Shown: positions 44,678 through 54,648, counted from the stretch's first letter. The stretch: DNA of 64,000 nt from Sphingobium psychrophilum (GCF_012927105.1 NZ_JABBFV010000003.1:186001-250000); one strand, 5' to 3'. Notes: generated by a model not told the origin, from the letters alone. Program-made: numbers and translations.

Positions 44678-45567
44678 AATCCCTCCGGCTTGCCAAGCCC
44701 CGCCCGCGCATGGGCCGCGACCAGGGTGTTGCGCAGCAGCACCGCGATCGTCATCGGCCCGACGCCACCGGGCACCGGCGTAATCGCACGGACATGGGCC
44801 AGCGCCTCGGCGGTGGCGACATCGCCCACGATCCGGGCCTTGCCATCCTCGGTATCGGTCACGCGGTTGATGCCGACGTCGATCACCGTCGCGCCCGGCT
44901 TGATCCACTCGCCCTTCACCATCTCGGCACGGCCCACGGCGGCGACGACGATGTCGGCGCGATGGACGACGCTCGCCAGGTCGCGGGTGCGGCTATGCGC
45001 GATCGTCACGGTGCAGCTTTCGGCCAGCAACAGCGCCGCCATCGGCTTGCCCACGATATTGGACCGGCCCACGACCACGGCCTCCAGACCACTGAGGTCG
45101 CCCAGTTCGTCCTTCAACAACATGATGCAGCCCAGCGGCGTGCAGGGCACCAATGCCTCCTGCCCCGTCGCCAGCTTGCCCGAATTGACGACATGGAAAC
45201 CGTCGACATCCTTGGCCGGATCGATCGCGCCGATCACGGCGGCCTCGTCGATATGCCCCGGCAGCGGCAACTGCACCAATATGCCATCGACCCGGTCGTC
45301 ATGGTTCAGCTCTTCGATCAGGTCGAGCAGATCCTCTTCGCCGATGCTGTCGGGCCGCTTGAACTCGAAACTCTCCATGCCGGCCGCGACCGTCATCTTG
45401 CCCTTGGACCGCACATAGACGCTGCTCGCCGGGTCTTCGCCCACCAGCACCACCGCCAGCCCCGGCTTGCGCCCGGTCGCCTCGACAAAGCCCGCAACGC
45501 CCTCGCCCACCTTGTCGCGCAGGGTGGCGGCGAACGCCTTGCCGTCGATGAGCTTGCCGATGGTCAT
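44674..45567 (-). CDS. folD: methylenetetrahydrofolate dehydrogenase/cyclohydrolase
   Basis: A 297-residue bifunctional enzyme that oxidises 5,10-methylene-THF and hydrolyses the product to 10-formyl-THF, the one-carbon donor used by PurN in this window. Motifs [11 protein letters not shown] (catalytic Lys), QLPLPGHID and [11 protein letters not shown] are intact. The ATG overlaps the yggU stop; a 70-residue upstream extension of the frame has no similarity. Confidence 0.95.
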   Translation of the reverse strand: MTIGKLIDGKAFAATLRDKVGEGVAGFVEATGRKPGLAVVLVGEDPASSVYVRSKGKMTVAAGMESFEFKRPDSIGEEDLLDLIEELNHDDRVDGILVQLPLPGHIDEAAVIGAIDPAKDVDGFHVVNSGKLATGQEALVPCTPLGCIMLLKDELGDLSGLEAVVVGRSNIVGKPMAALLLAESCTVTIAHSRTRDLASVVHRADIVVAAVGRAEMVKGEWIKPGATVIDVGINRVTDTEDGKARIVGDVATAEALAHVRAITPVPGGVGPMTIAVLLRNTLVAAHARAGLGKPEGL

Positions 45568-45854
45568 GTCAATTCTACCCATGTGTCGAGGAGAGCGGTC
45601 AGGCGCGCAAACGCCGCGCCTCCGCCGATGATCCGCAACCGCTTTAGCCGGTTGGTGTCGCCCGATTCCAGCAAAATCGCGCTGCGCGGCCAATCCAGCC
45701 GTTTCGACAGCAGCGCGATCAGCGCAATATTGGCCCTGCCCTTTTCCGGCACGGCGCGGACCCGCGCGGACAGCCAATGCGCATCGCGCTCGTCAACCCA
45801 ACATCCGCCGATCGCATCCTTCGCCGCACCCGGCGTCAGCCGGACGGCGATCAA
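45564..45854 (-). CDS. yggU: DUF167/YggU-family protein
   Basis: A 96-residue protein of the YggU family ([34 protein letters not shown]). The only standard in-frame start is the TTG at 45854, yet the frame continues upstream (TAAGDDLL) in a way that fits the family N-terminus, so a rare start such as CTG remains possible. It lies between yggT and folD with a 4-base overlap to folD. Confidence 0.8.
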   Translation of the reverse strand: MIAVRLTPGAAKDAIGGCWVDERDAHWLSARVRAVPEKGRANIALIALLSKRLDWPRSAILLESGDTNRLKRLRIIGGGAAFARLTALLDTWVELT

Positions 45855-45898
45855 CAGGTCGTCCCCCGCCGCCGTCCAGACGCTTGTCGGGGCTGGCG

Positions 45899-46213
45899 TC
45901 AGGCCGCGGCCCGCATCAGCGCCGCGAACAGATTCTCACGCACCGGGCCCTGCAAGATGATGACCGCCAGCAACACCACCATCGGCGACAGGTCCAGCGC
46001 GCCCAGATCGGGCAGCACCTTGCGCACCGGGCGATAGAGCGGCTCGGTCATCCGATCGAGCGCATAGAGGCCGTTGCGGACATATTCGTTCGACGTATTG
46101 ATCACGTTGAACGCAATCAGCCAGCTCAACACCGCCTGCACGATGATGATCCACCAGATCGCCTCCAGCACGATATAGACGATCCCGTTCAGGGCGTTGA
46201 GAAATTCCAACAA
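45899..46213 (-). CDS. yggT: YggT-family membrane protein
   Basis: A 104-residue two-helix protein (IVYIVLEAIWWIIIVQAVLSW and LSPMVVLLAVIILQGPV) with the YggT signature around DPLYRPVRKVLP-like RMTEPLYRPVRKVLPDLGAL. The start is TTG, since an upstream ATG frame is closed by TAG. Relatives are linked to cell-division site or osmotic functions; none is proven here. First gene of the yggT-yggU-folD-marC operon. Confidence 0.85.
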   Translation of the reverse strand: MLEFLNALNGIVYIVLEAIWWIIIVQAVLSWLIAFNVINTSNEYVRNGLYALDRMTEPLYRPVRKVLPDLGALDLSPMVVLLAVIILQGPVRENLFAALMRAAA

Positions 46214-46311
46214 GCTACCGGCCTTCCATGCTGCGCTGCCGCGAATGTAATGTCGTATCTAGCTATCTGACCATCCCGCCACAAGCGCCCGACGCGGATA
46301 AAGACACACGC

Positions 46312-46878
46312 TCAGCCCGCCGGCATCGTCCCCGGCCGGATATGGCCGAACATATGCGCGACATAGTCCGCCTTGCCCAGCGCCACCCCCTGCGCCCGCA
46401 GGATCGCATAGGCGGTCATCAGGTGAAAATAAAATTGCGACAGTGTCCAGTCCCGCGCATATTGCTCCGCTGTCAGGTCAAGGATGATGCCATTGGGCAG
46501 CGCATGTTCGACCGCCGCGCCATCAGCCATATCCAGCGCATCGGCGGGCAGGCTCTCCAGCAACGCAACCGCCTCGCCGATCCGCGCCTTTGCGTCCGCG
46601 ATCGAACCGGGCCGCTCCCCCGCATCGCGCCCCTCGTTCAGCAACTCGTCCAGTAATGCGGGAAATGCCGCGCCCTGCAACCGATAGACCGCCTCATGCG
46701 CCTGGACGCAGGCAAAGCGGATCTGCGTCGCCAGCGGAAACATGTCCGGCGCCAGTCGCGCCGACAGCAGAGCCTCGGCGTCGGCCGCGGGCAATTGCGC
46801 CTGCACCTTGTCCAGCCAGCCCGACAGCGTCGTCAGCATCTGCACATAGGTCGGGACGATCAGGCTGGTCAGCGTCAT
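46312..46878 (-). CDS. DUF1993 protein
   Basis: A 188-residue helical protein of the DUF1993 family (TYVQMLTTLSGWLDKVQ; FPLATQIRFACVQAHEAVYRL; FYFHLMTAYAILRAQGV), related to the DinB-like four-helix fold. Function unknown. It begins 11 bases after argB on the same strand, so it is probably co-transcribed. Confidence 0.85.
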   Translation of the reverse strand: MTLTSLIVPTYVQMLTTLSGWLDKVQAQLPAADAEALLSARLAPDMFPLATQIRFACVQAHEAVYRLQGAAFPALLDELLNEGRDAGERPGSIADAKARIGEAVALLESLPADALDMADGAAVEHALPNGIILDLTAEQYARDWTLSQFYFHLMTAYAILRAQGVALGKADYVAHMFGHIRPGTMPAG

Positions 46879-46889
46879 ATCTAAGCCCC

Positions 46890-47795
46890 TTATTTCCGCA
46901 CCAGCGTGCCGGCGCCCTGATCGGTGAAGATTTCCAGCAGCATCGCGTGCGGCACCCGCCCGTCCAATATGACCGCAGCATCCACCCCGCCCTCGACCGC
47001 GCGGACGCAGGTTTCCAGCTTGGGGATCATGCCGCCGCTGATCGTGCCGTCCTGCTGCAACACGGCGATCGCCGCGGGGTCCAGATCGCTCAACAACTGC
47101 CCTTGCTTGTCCAGCACGCCCGCGACATCGGTCAGCAGAAAAAACCGTGACGCCTTGAGTTCCGCCGCGATCGCCCCCGCCATCGTGTCGGCGTTCACAT
47201 TATAGGTATGGCCGTCCACGCCCATGCCCACCGGCGCGACCACCGGAATGATGCCAGCCTGCGCCAGCGTGTCCAATATGCGCCGGTCGACGGACACCGG
47301 ATCGCCGACGAAGCCCAGGTCGACATTGCGCTCGATCCCCGAATTGGGGTCCGCCTCGCGCCGCCCGCCAACCTTCTCGCACAGGACCAGGCCCCCATCC
47401 TTGCCCGAAATACCGACCGCGCGGCCGCCAGCCCCGGCGATCCAGCCGACGATTTCCTTGTTGATCGATCCCGCCAGCACCATTTCGGCGATCTTGGCGG
47501 TTTCCGCGTCGGTGACCCGCAATCCGCCAACAAATTGCGATTCGACGCCCAGTTTCTTCAGCATCGCGCCGATCTGCGGCCCGCCGCCATGGACGACGAC
47601 GACATTGATGCCGACCGCCTTCATCAGCACGACATCCTCGGCGAAATCGCGCGCGGCTTCGGGATCGCCCATCGCATGGCCGCCATATTTGACGACGAAG
47701 GTCTTGCCGGCATAGCGCTGCATATAGGGCAGCGCCTCGACCAGGGTTTCGGCCTTCGCCAGGAGCGCGGGATCGGGAGCGTGCTTGCTGTTCAT
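46890..47795 (-). CDS. argB: acetylglutamate kinase
   Basis: A 301-residue amino-acid kinase phosphorylating N-acetylglutamate in arginine synthesis. Motifs [22 protein letters not shown] and [10 protein letters not shown] are present. The N-terminal extension of about 15 residues before the kinase fold suggests the arginine-inhibitable hexameric type. The ATG at 47795 is chosen; 12 upstream codons in frame lack similarity. Confidence 0.95.
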   Translation of the reverse strand: MNSKHAPDPALLAKAETLVEALPYMQRYAGKTFVVKYGGHAMGDPEAARDFAEDVVLMKAVGINVVVVHGGGPQIGAMLKKLGVESQFVGGLRVTDAETAKIAEMVLAGSINKEIVGWIAGAGGRAVGISGKDGGLVLCEKVGGRREADPNSGIERNVDLGFVGDPVSVDRRILDTLAQAGIIPVVAPVGMGVDGHTYNVNADTMAGAIAAELKASRFFLLTDVAGVLDKQGQLLSDLDPAAIAVLQQDGTISGGMIPKLETCVRAVEGGVDAAVILDGRVPHAMLLEIFTDQGAGTLVRK

Positions 47796-47888
47796 GCGCG
47801 GGCGCATAAGGCCATATGTGGCCCGCCGCAAGGTTTGCGCACACCCCGCCAGCGCTCTTTGGAGCGGGAACCTATACCCTAACCCACC

Positions 47889-48007
47889 CCGTTCGTGCTG
47901 AGTAGGGTCTGAGTGAAGTCGAAGTGGCGTATCGAAGGATCGCGCTCAGCGTCTGATGCTTCGATACGGGTCTTCGACTTCGCTCAATGGCTACTCAGGA
48001 CAAACGG
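47889..48007. repeat. dispersed palindromic repeat, copy 3
   Basis: Near-identical to the copies at 34430 and 61872: CCGTTCGTGCTGAGTAGGGT at the left end, TGGCTACTCAGGACAAACGG at the right, with paired GTATCGAAG/CTTCGATAC in the centre. It occupies most of the 320-base gap between argB and yhhQ. Confidence 0.8.
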
Positions 48008-48059
48008 ATTTAGCGCATGACATCGCGAGCGAAGCGAAGCAAATCATCCTACTCAAAAT

Positions 48060-48075
48060 AGTTAGTTCGCTAACT
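48060..48075 (-). terminator. hairpin downstream of yhhQ
   Basis: On the minus strand AGTTAG-CGAA-CTAACT is followed by ATTTTG, 43 bases beyond the yhhQ stop. It is a short stem, but with a stable tetraloop and the right orientation. Confidence 0.45.
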
Positions 48076-48117
48076 AACGAGAATCGCAAACCGCCCACAA
48101 CTGTCGCACTCGCCGTC

Positions 48118-48792
48118 TCAGTTGCGATCCAGCCGCCGCCCCAGCGCCACGAGAAGATAGATCACCGGCGGCACTAACAGCGCCGACAGCAGCACCTTGG
48201 CCAGCATCTGCCCCAGCAGCAATTCGCCGATCGGGAACACCCCGTAAAAGGCGATGGTCACGAACAGCAAGGTATCGACGATCTGCGACAAGATGCTGGC
48301 GACCGCCGCCCGCAGCCACAACAGGCGCGCACCCTCCCGCCCCTTGAGCATCGCGAACAGGGTGACGTTCAGCGTCTGGGAAATGCCATAGGCGATGATC
48401 CCGCCCAGCCAGATGCGCGGCGTCCCGCCCATCATCATGGCAAAGGCTTCGGCCCTTTTGGGGTCCATGTCGCCCGCCGCCGGCGCGGCCAGCACCACGA
48501 TCGACAGCAGGATCGACGCGATCAGCGGCAGAAAACCGATCTGCACCAGCCGGTTGGCGACCGCGCGGCCATGCAGTTCCGCCACCGCGCTGGAAATGGT
48601 GACCAGCAGCAGGAAGGCGAAAATCCCCGCCTCCACCGCCAATGGCCCCAGCCCGACCATAGGCCCGATCCCCGCCAACGGCCCCAACGCCACCTGCTTG
48701 TTGCCCAGCACGCCGGCGATGCACACCATGCCGCCATAGAAGATACAGAAAGCGAAGAGCGAACGGCTGATGGGCGCGGGGGAAGCAGTCAT
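48118..48792 (-). CDS. yhhQ: queuosine precursor transporter (YhhQ/VUT family)
   Basis: A 224-residue membrane protein with six to seven helices, matching the YhhQ family that imports queuine/preQ1 precursors for tRNA modification. The typical FAFCIFYGGMVCIAGVLGNK start and GISQTLNVTLFAMLKGREG followed by SILSQIVDTLLFVTIAF are present. Single gene; the start ATG has GGGCGG upstream. Confidence 0.88.
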   Translation of the reverse strand: MTASPAPISRSLFAFCIFYGGMVCIAGVLGNKQVALGPLAGIGPMVGLGPLAVEAGIFAFLLLVTISSAVAELHGRAVANRLVQIGFLPLIASILLSIVVLAAPAAGDMDPKRAEAFAMMMGGTPRIWLGGIIAYGISQTLNVTLFAMLKGREGARLLWLRAAVASILSQIVDTLLFVTIAFYGVFPIGELLLGQMLAKVLLSALLVPPVIYLLVALGRRLDRN

Positions 48793-48845
48793 CGGCCGCC
48801 CTTACCGGCATTTGCCGCGCGGGGGAAGATGGAGTTGGTCCTTCC

Positions 48846-48868
48846 CCTTCTCCCCTTGGGGGAGAAGG
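48846..48868. repeat. 10-bp hairpin repeat of a different family
   Basis: CCTTCTCCCC-TTG-GGGGAGAAGG, followed by GATACGCAGCCTTGCCGCGC and GAAGTTGGATGAGGGG, the kind of short intergenic repeat common in alphaproteobacteria. It lies between yhhQ and the ppx 3' end and could terminate both. Confidence 0.6.
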
Positions 48869-48927
48869 ATACGCAGCCTTGCCGCGCAGCGGCTAGGCGA
48901 AGTTGGATGAGGGGCAAACGCCCCCCC

Positions 48928-50442
48928 TCACCGCAACAACCGATATTTGACCCCCATCGCCTGCGCCAAGTTGCGCAATCGCCGCTCGACCGTCTCGCCA
49001 TAGAGATCGGCGTCCCCGTCGCGCAGCAGTAATTCAATCTGCCCCTCCGTCCGGCTTAGCTGCGACACGGCCAGCGGCCCCTCGACCCCGCCCGACAGGC
49101 GCTGGGCCAGCCGGATCGCCAGCCCCCACAGGGCCGCCCGGCGCAATTCTTCGGGCTTCGCCAGCAACTCGACGCCCGGCGGACAGCTCATCCCCCCGCC
49201 AAAATGGCTATACAGCGCCTGCGCCAGCATCGCCCGTTCCGGCGCGGTGATCCCTACCCAATTGCTATGCAGCGCAATCTCGACACCCCTTTCGGCGCGA
49301 AAATCGGGGTTGGCGCGCCATCCCACATCGGCCAGCAAACAGGCGGCCCTGCGGATACGCCGCGCGGCACCATCGTCATCGGCGAACAGCGGCGCGATCC
49401 ATTTGTCGATCCGGTCGCCATGCCCGCGAAAGCGCGCCTGCGCCTCCCCTTCCGCCTCGGCCGAAACCAGCAACGGGTCATCCGCCCTGATATCCTCCGG
49501 CAAAGCCTCGTAGAGCAGCCCTTCGCGCAGGCCATAGGCCGACACGACCAGCCGGCTCGCCTTCAACTGCCGCACCACGACCGACAGCAATGCCGCGGCG
49601 TCGGGCAGCGTCGGCACGCGCGATCCGGTCATCGCGGGAATCTGCTTCAACCGGGTGCGATCGACATGGCTGACGATCCGGGTCAGTTGCTCGGCCCGCG
49701 CCGCGGTCATCTCATATTGGTGGACGACCGGCAGCGGAAAGCTGGTCAACTGCATGTCGAACCGCGCCAGCGCGCGCCAAGACCCGCCGACCAGGTAGAA
49801 TGGCAAGTCGGGTTCCGGCGTCCATCCCGCCTTCTCCAGCATCTTGACCACGATCCGCTCCAGCATCCGCGGCCCCTTGGCCCGGATCTGCGGCAGGCGC
49901 AGCACGCCCAGTGGCAGCGAAATCGTCTGCTCCACCGCCCCGCCCCGGATGCGCGCCAGCTCCAGGCTCCCGCCGCCCAGATCGCCGACGATCCCGTCTG
50001 CGTTCGGGATGCCCGACAACACCCCCATCGCCGCGCCGATCGCCTCCTGCGCGCCGGTCAGCAATTCGACCGTCAGGCCCATATCCTTGGCGCGGGCGAT
50101 GAACACGCCCCCGTTGGTCGCATCCCGCACCGCGGCGGTGGCGACGCAGCGTATTTCCGTCACCTTCATCGCCCGGCACAGATGCGCGAAACGCCCCACG
50201 GCGCGCAGCCCCCGGTCCATCGCCTCCGGCTCGATCGCGCCCGTCTTGGCGAGCGACGCGCCCAGCCCCGCCATCACCTTCTCGTTGAACAGGGTGAAGG
50301 GGATGCGGCGCGGCCCGTCATAAACGACCAGGCGCACGCTGTTCGATCCGATGTCGATGATGGCGGTACGCGCATGCGCCGGCTGCGGCGACGTCGCCAT
50401 GCTTTCGGCGGCGGCGCGAACCCGGCTCAGCATCGAATTCAT
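48928..50442 (-). CDS. ppx: exopolyphosphatase (Ppx/GppA)
   Basis: A 504-residue Ppx/GppA phosphatase that removes terminal phosphate from polyphosphate or pppGpp. The ASKHA-fold motifs AIIDIGSNSVRLVVYD, ATAAVRDATNGG and VGDLGGGSLEL are intact; an HD-like C-terminal domain follows. The start overlaps the ppk stop (ATGA), so synthesis and breakdown of polyphosphate are coupled in one operon. Confidence 0.93.
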   Translation of the reverse strand: MNSMLSRVRAAAESMATSPQPAHARTAIIDIGSNSVRLVVYDGPRRIPFTLFNEKVMAGLGASLAKTGAIEPEAMDRGLRAVGRFAHLCRAMKVTEIRCVATAAVRDATNGGVFIARAKDMGLTVELLTGAQEAIGAAMGVLSGIPNADGIVGDLGGGSLELARIRGGAVEQTISLPLGVLRLPQIRAKGPRMLERIVVKMLEKAGWTPEPDLPFYLVGGSWRALARFDMQLTSFPLPVVHQYEMTAARAEQLTRIVSHVDRTRLKQIPAMTGSRVPTLPDAAALLSVVVRQLKASRLVVSAYGLREGLLYEALPEDIRADDPLLVSAEAEGEAQARFRGHGDRIDKWIAPLFADDDGAARRIRRAACLLADVGWRANPDFRAERGVEIALHSNWVGITAPERAMLAQALYSHFGGGMSCPPGVELLAKPEELRRAALWGLAIRLAQRLSGGVEGPLAVSQLSRTEGQIELLLRDGDADLYGETVERRLRNLAQAMGVKYRLLR

Positions 50443-52580
50443 CAGGCGCGCCCACGCAGGCGCAACGTCGGCACCGCTTCATTATCCAGCGCCGCGCCGC
50501 GCCCGGACAGCGACGGGTTGGTCATGAAATAGCGATGCAGGTTGAACGGCTTCTCCCCCGCATCCAGCCGCGTATAATGACCATCGCTGTCCAGCGACCA
50601 GCTCTGTTCGCTATCGATCAGGTTGGCGACCATCACCTGGTCCAAAATCTGGTCATGCACGGTCGGGTTTTCTATCGGCGCCATGAACTCGACCCGCCGG
50701 TCGAAATTACGCTGCATCCAGTCGGCCGAACTGATGAAGACCTTCGCGCCATTATTGGGCAGCGCCTTGCCATTGCCGAACACCGCGATGCGGCTATGCT
50801 CCAGAAAGCGCCCGACGATCGACTTCACCCGGATATTCTCCGACATGCCCGGCACCCCAGGCCGCAGGCAGCATATGCCGCGCACGATCAGGTCGATCTG
50901 CACTCCCGCATTGCTCGCCGCATAGAGTTTCTCGATGATCGCCGGATCGACCACGCTGTTCATCTTGGCCCAGATATTGCCCGGCCGTCCGGCGCGGGCA
51001 TGGTCGATCTCCGCGTCGATCAGGCGGCACAGCGTATCGCGCAAATCGCGCGGCGACATGACAAGCTTTTCCAGCCGCTCCGGCTCGACATAGCCGGTGA
51101 TATAATTGAACAGCGCAGCGGCATCGCGGCTATAGGCCGGATCGGCGGTGAAGAAGCTAAGGTCGGTATAAATCCGCGCCGTAATCGGATGATAATTGCC
51201 GGTGCCGAAATGGCAGTAGCTGCGGAACTGCTCGCCCTCACGCCGGATCACCATCGAAATCTTGGCATGGGTCTTCCAGTCGATGAAGCCATAGACAACC
51301 TGCACCCCCGCCCGCTCCAGCGCGTCGGCCCACATGAGGTTCTGTTCCTCGTCGAACCGCGCCTTCAGCTCGACCACCGCGGTCACGGACTTGCCTGCCT
51401 CTGCCGCGTCGATCAGCGCGCGGATGATCGCCGACTGCTTGCCTGCGCGATATAGCGTCTGCTTGATCGCCACCACATCCGGGTCGATCGCCGCCTGTTT
51501 CAGGAAGGATACGACGACGTCGAACGCCTCATAGGGATGGTGGACGACGATGTCCTTGGCCCGGATCGCGGCGAAACAGTCGCCGCCATATTCGCGGATA
51601 CGTTCGGGAAAACGCGGAACATAAGGCTCGAACTTCAAATCCGGTCGGTCGGCGTCGACGATGCCGGACAGGTCGCTGATGCCCACAAACCCCTCGACCT
51701 CGACCACCACCGCCTCATGGCCCTGGAGCATGTCCTGCAACATCTCCTCGACCGGCGCGGGGATGCGCTCTTCAATCTCCATGCGAATCACCCGGCCGCG
51801 CCGGCGGCGCTTGATCGCGCTGCGGAAATGGCGGACCAGATCTTCGGCCTCTTCCTCGATCTCGATGTCGCTGTCGCGGATGATGCGGAACACGCCGCTG
51901 TTGCGCACGCGGTATCCGGGGAACAGGTCCGCCGAAAAACGCCGGATCACCGCCTCCAGCGCCATGTAGCGCGCCGGATCGCCGGGCACGCGCACGAACC
52001 GCGTCAGCGTCGGGGGGATCATCACCAATTCGCGAATCGGCTGCTTGTCCGACAGGCGCTCCAGGTCGAAGATGATCGACAGCCCCTGATTGGGGATGAA
52101 GGGAAAGGGATGCGCAGGGTCCAGAGCCTGCGGCGTCAGGATCGGGAAGATCTGCGTCAGGAAATGCTCGCGCAGCCATTGGCCACAGGTCGCGTCCATC
52201 TCGCTCGCTGGCCCGATGACTTCGATGCCCACCTGCGCCAGCTCGTCATGGACCGCGCCCCACACCTTCTGCTGCGCCAGCATCAGCCGGGTGCTTTCCT
52301 CGCTGATCGCGCCCAGTTGCTGCGCCGGGGTGAGGCCGTCGGCGGAACGCAGGTCGACATCCTGCAACTGCTGCCCCTTCAGCCCCGCGACCCGGACGGA
52401 GAAGAACTCGTCCATGTTCGCGCCGGAAATGGACAGGAAGCGCAGCCGCTCCAGCAGCGGATGAGCGCGGTTCATCGCCTCCTCCAGCACCCGCTGGTTG
52501 AACGCCAGCCAGGACAGCTCACGGTTGAAATAACGCTCGCTGGGCAGCGCCAGGCTGGCGGAGGGATCGGCTTCGGCCAC
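50442..52580 (-). CDS. ppk1: polyphosphate kinase
   Basis: A 712-residue PPK1 that polymerises the gamma-phosphate of ATP. The N-terminal helical domain (YFNRELSWLAFNQRVLEEA), the catalytic HFGTGNYHPITARIYTDLSFF segment with the phosphorylated His, and the second HD region (EHSRIAVFGNGK) are present. It lies 3 bases after hdaA and overlaps ppx. Confidence 0.95.
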   Translation of the reverse strand: MAEADPSASLALPSERYFNRELSWLAFNQRVLEEAMNRAHPLLERLRFLSISGANMDEFFSVRVAGLKGQQLQDVDLRSADGLTPAQQLGAISEESTRLMLAQQKVWGAVHDELAQVGIEVIGPASEMDATCGQWLREHFLTQIFPILTPQALDPAHPFPFIPNQGLSIIFDLERLSDKQPIRELVMIPPTLTRFVRVPGDPARYMALEAVIRRFSADLFPGYRVRNSGVFRIIRDSDIEIEEEAEDLVRHFRSAIKRRRRGRVIRMEIEERIPAPVEEMLQDMLQGHEAVVVEVEGFVGISDLSGIVDADRPDLKFEPYVPRFPERIREYGGDCFAAIRAKDIVVHHPYEAFDVVVSFLKQAAIDPDVVAIKQTLYRAGKQSAIIRALIDAAEAGKSVTAVVELKARFDEEQNLMWADALERAGVQVVYGFIDWKTHAKISMVIRREGEQFRSYCHFGTGNYHPITARIYTDLSFFTADPAYSRDAAALFNYITGYVEPERLEKLVMSPRDLRDTLCRLIDAEIDHARAGRPGNIWAKMNSVVDPAIIEKLYAASNAGVQIDLIVRGICCLRPGVPGMSENIRVKSIVGRFLEHSRIAVFGNGKALPNNGAKVFISSADWMQRNFDRRVEFMAPIENPTVHDQILDQVMVANLIDSEQSWSLDSDGHYTRLDAGEKPFNLHRYFMTNPSLSGRGAALDNEAVPTLRLRGRA

Positions 52581-52583
52581 GGA

Positions 52584-53222
52584 TTACTCGCGTTGCTGAG
52601 GAGGGGGATCGGGCGGGACTATAGGCAGAAAGCCTGCGACTTGCAGAGCCTCTTTCGCCAGTGCGACAGAAATCTTGCGTCCAGATGACAATGCGGCGCG
52701 ATCCAGTAAATGCGTGACCGCCGCGATGCCGCCATAGCTGCGTTCGACCCGGCGCACCAGCCATTCGGGCAGGTCGGCGGCATAGCCCGCCCCGACCGTA
52801 TCGAACGCCCGTTCGATCAGCGCGCGGGCCAGCACCTCGTCCGGCTCATCTATCGCGACATGGGGCGCGGCCGCCAGCCGCGATCGCAGGTCGGGCAGCG
52901 CCACGGTCCAGGTCGCTGGCGGCGCATTCCCCACCATCAGCAACGGCCGCCGTTCGGTCTGCGCCGCGTTCCAGGCATGGAACAGCCGATGCTCGTCCTG
53001 CCCTTGCGCATCGTCGATGATCTCGCCGCCGCTCATCCGCGCAAAATGACGCGCCAGCGTGGATCGGCCGGACCGCGGCGGCCCGGTCAGCACGCTCACC
53101 GACAACGGCCAGTCGCGCCAGCGTTCCAGATGCGCGACGGCCTGGGCATTGGCGTCGCTGACCAGAAAGTCACCATTGCCTGCGCCACCATGCCATTCGA
53201 AGGGCAGGCTGATCTGGCTCAT
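52584..53222 (-). CDS. hdaA: HdaA-like regulator of DnaA
   Basis: A 212-residue DnaA-related AAA+ protein without the DNA-binding domain IV. The N-terminal QISLPFEW is the clamp-binding-type motif of Hda proteins, which promote DnaA-ATP hydrolysis with the beta clamp after replication starts. The Walker A region reads GPPRSGRST, with Arg in place of the usual Lys. Position before ppk and after the DUF2066 gene is conserved in alphaproteobacteria. The start overlaps the preceding stop (ATGA). Confidence 0.85.
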   Translation of the reverse strand: MSQISLPFEWHGGAGNGDFLVSDANAQAVAHLERWRDWPLSVSVLTGPPRSGRSTLARHFARMSGGEIIDDAQGQDEHRLFHAWNAAQTERRPLLMVGNAPPATWTVALPDLRSRLAAAPHVAIDEPDEVLARALIERAFDTVGAGYAADLPEWLVRRVERSYGGIAAVTHLLDRAALSSGRKISVALAKEALQVAGFLPIVPPDPPPQQRE

Positions 53223-54484
53223 TGCGACGGCGGGGACGCCTGTCGCCGCGTGATCCGCAACGTAGTGCCGGACGCTGCGACGCTATAGCCCCGCGCCTGC
53301 AATCCCGCGCGCAGCATGTCGGCCGTCCCGTCGAAGCTGACCTGCATCACCGACGTGCCCCCCAGCGCCAGGCTGCTGGTATTGGCGGTCCGCACGCCGG
53401 GGATCGACCGCACCGTCGCTTCGCCCGCGCCGATCGATCCGACATCGGGCGTGTCGAACTGGATGGAGAAGCTTGTGCCGGTCGTGACCACGCTCGGCAG
53501 TTCCACCGCATCGATCGGCGCATCGACCGCATTCTCGATCTCCAGCGCGGCCGGATCGACCGGCTCCTCGATGATGAGCGAGGGGTCGGGCCGCAGACGG
53601 CCGTCGTTCAGCGCCCGGATATATAGCTCGTCGATCCGGCGCGCACCTTCGTCCAGCATCTTAGGCAAGCCGCTGTCGTTCGACGCGCGCAGCGTCACGC
53701 TGCCAATCAGGCTGTTGTCGGGACCGTAGCGCGCGGTGAAGACGCCCGTGACCGGCCCGCCGGGATAGGCGCGGTCCAGCCGCGCGATCGGGATCACCAC
53801 GTCGGCCGCGCCATATTGGTCGAGCAGCACCCGCCACCACAGCCGCCCGCGCCGCCCGGTCTGCCCGGCGTTCAGCAGGATGGGATCGGCGATCGATCCC
53901 GCCACGCGGACATAATCGATCGCGCTGTCGCCGGTGCGGTATCGCGCCCAGGCCTTCTGCCATTCATTGGTGCGCTCATAGGATACGGCCGATCCGCCGT
54001 CCCACAGAACCGGAATCACCAGCAAGGGCGGCGATCGCATCACATTGCCCGACACGCCCAGCAGCGCGCCGGTGCGCGCGCGATCGAACAAAATGCCCAG
54101 CGTCGCGACATAGCGCGTCGGCCCGGCCTGCTCATAATCAATCTCTATCCCCGAAACCATCGCCTCGATCTGCGAATCGGACAGCGCCGGCGCGCCGCCG
54201 CCGCCATGGGTGCGGTTCCACAGCATCCGCCACGCCTGCCGCTGCGCCATGCGCCAGCCGGTGTAGCGGGCCGTATCGGCATCCTTGGCGAACACGTCCA
54301 CCTTGACCCCCCGCACCTCGAAATCGCCGCCGCTGGCGATCGGCGGCACGCCGCGCTCCCCCTCCATCTGCGCGAACAGCGCCGCGGCGGCGAGGCCGAG
54401 CGCGATGGCGAACAGGATCTGGACGGGCCGCGAGAGCAGGCGCACAAAGGCTGCGGGGCGGGTTAGGGACTGGCTCAGGCTCAC
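53219..54484 (-). CDS. DUF2066-type exported protein upstream of hdaA
   Basis: About 421 residues: an N-terminal hydrophobic segment (VQILFAIALGLAAAALFAQ), then a DUF2066-like region (KDADTARYTGWRMAQRQAWRMLWNRT, FDRARTGALLGV, PLLVIPVLWDGG), and a C-terminal beta-rich part with IPGVRTANTSSLALGG resembling a heavy-metal-associated/FtsX-like small domain. The GTG at 54484 with AAAAGGG ahead is my best start; the frame is open further up into the repeat. Function unknown. Confidence 0.75.
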   Translation of the reverse strand: MSLSQSLTRPAAFVRLLSRPVQILFAIALGLAAAALFAQMEGERGVPPIASGGDFEVRGVKVDVFAKDADTARYTGWRMAQRQAWRMLWNRTHGGGGAPALSDSQIEAMVSGIEIDYEQAGPTRYVATLGILFDRARTGALLGVSGNVMRSPPLLVIPVLWDGGSAVSYERTNEWQKAWARYRTGDSAIDYVRVAGSIADPILLNAGQTGRRGRLWWRVLLDQYGAADVVIPIARLDRAYPGGPVTGVFTARYGPDNSLIGSVTLRASNDSGLPKMLDEGARRIDELYIRALNDGRLRPDPSLIIEEPVDPAALEIENAVDAPIDAVELPSVVTTGTSFSIQFDTPDVGSIGAGEATVRSIPGVRTANTSSLALGGTSVMQVSFDGTADMLRAGLQARGYSVAASGTTLRITRRQASPPSQ

Positions 54485-54552
54485 GCGCGCCCTTTTGGCG
54501 ACAATTGCCCGCCATGCCAAGCGCGAACCTGCACCATCCCTCAGTCCTCCTC

Positions 54553-54648
54553 CCGTTCGGGCTGAGCGAAGTCGAAGCCCTCTGCTGAACGCAGGCAAGC
54601 ACCTCGCTGCGCTCGGTCGGCCCCTTCGACTTCGCTCAGGGCGAACGG
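54553..54648. repeat. dispersed palindromic repeat, copy 4
   Basis: CCCGTTCGGGCTGAGCGAAG at the left and CTTCGACTTCGCTCAGGGCG plus AACGG at the right, in the divergent gap between the DUF2066 gene and purM. The copy closely resembles the one at 9856. The purM promoter must lie within or beside it. Confidence 0.75.

Noticed and set aside
48846-48868. Possible CRISPR-like repeat
   Set aside because: Single copy hairpin; no regularly spaced direct repeats and no cas genes in the window.
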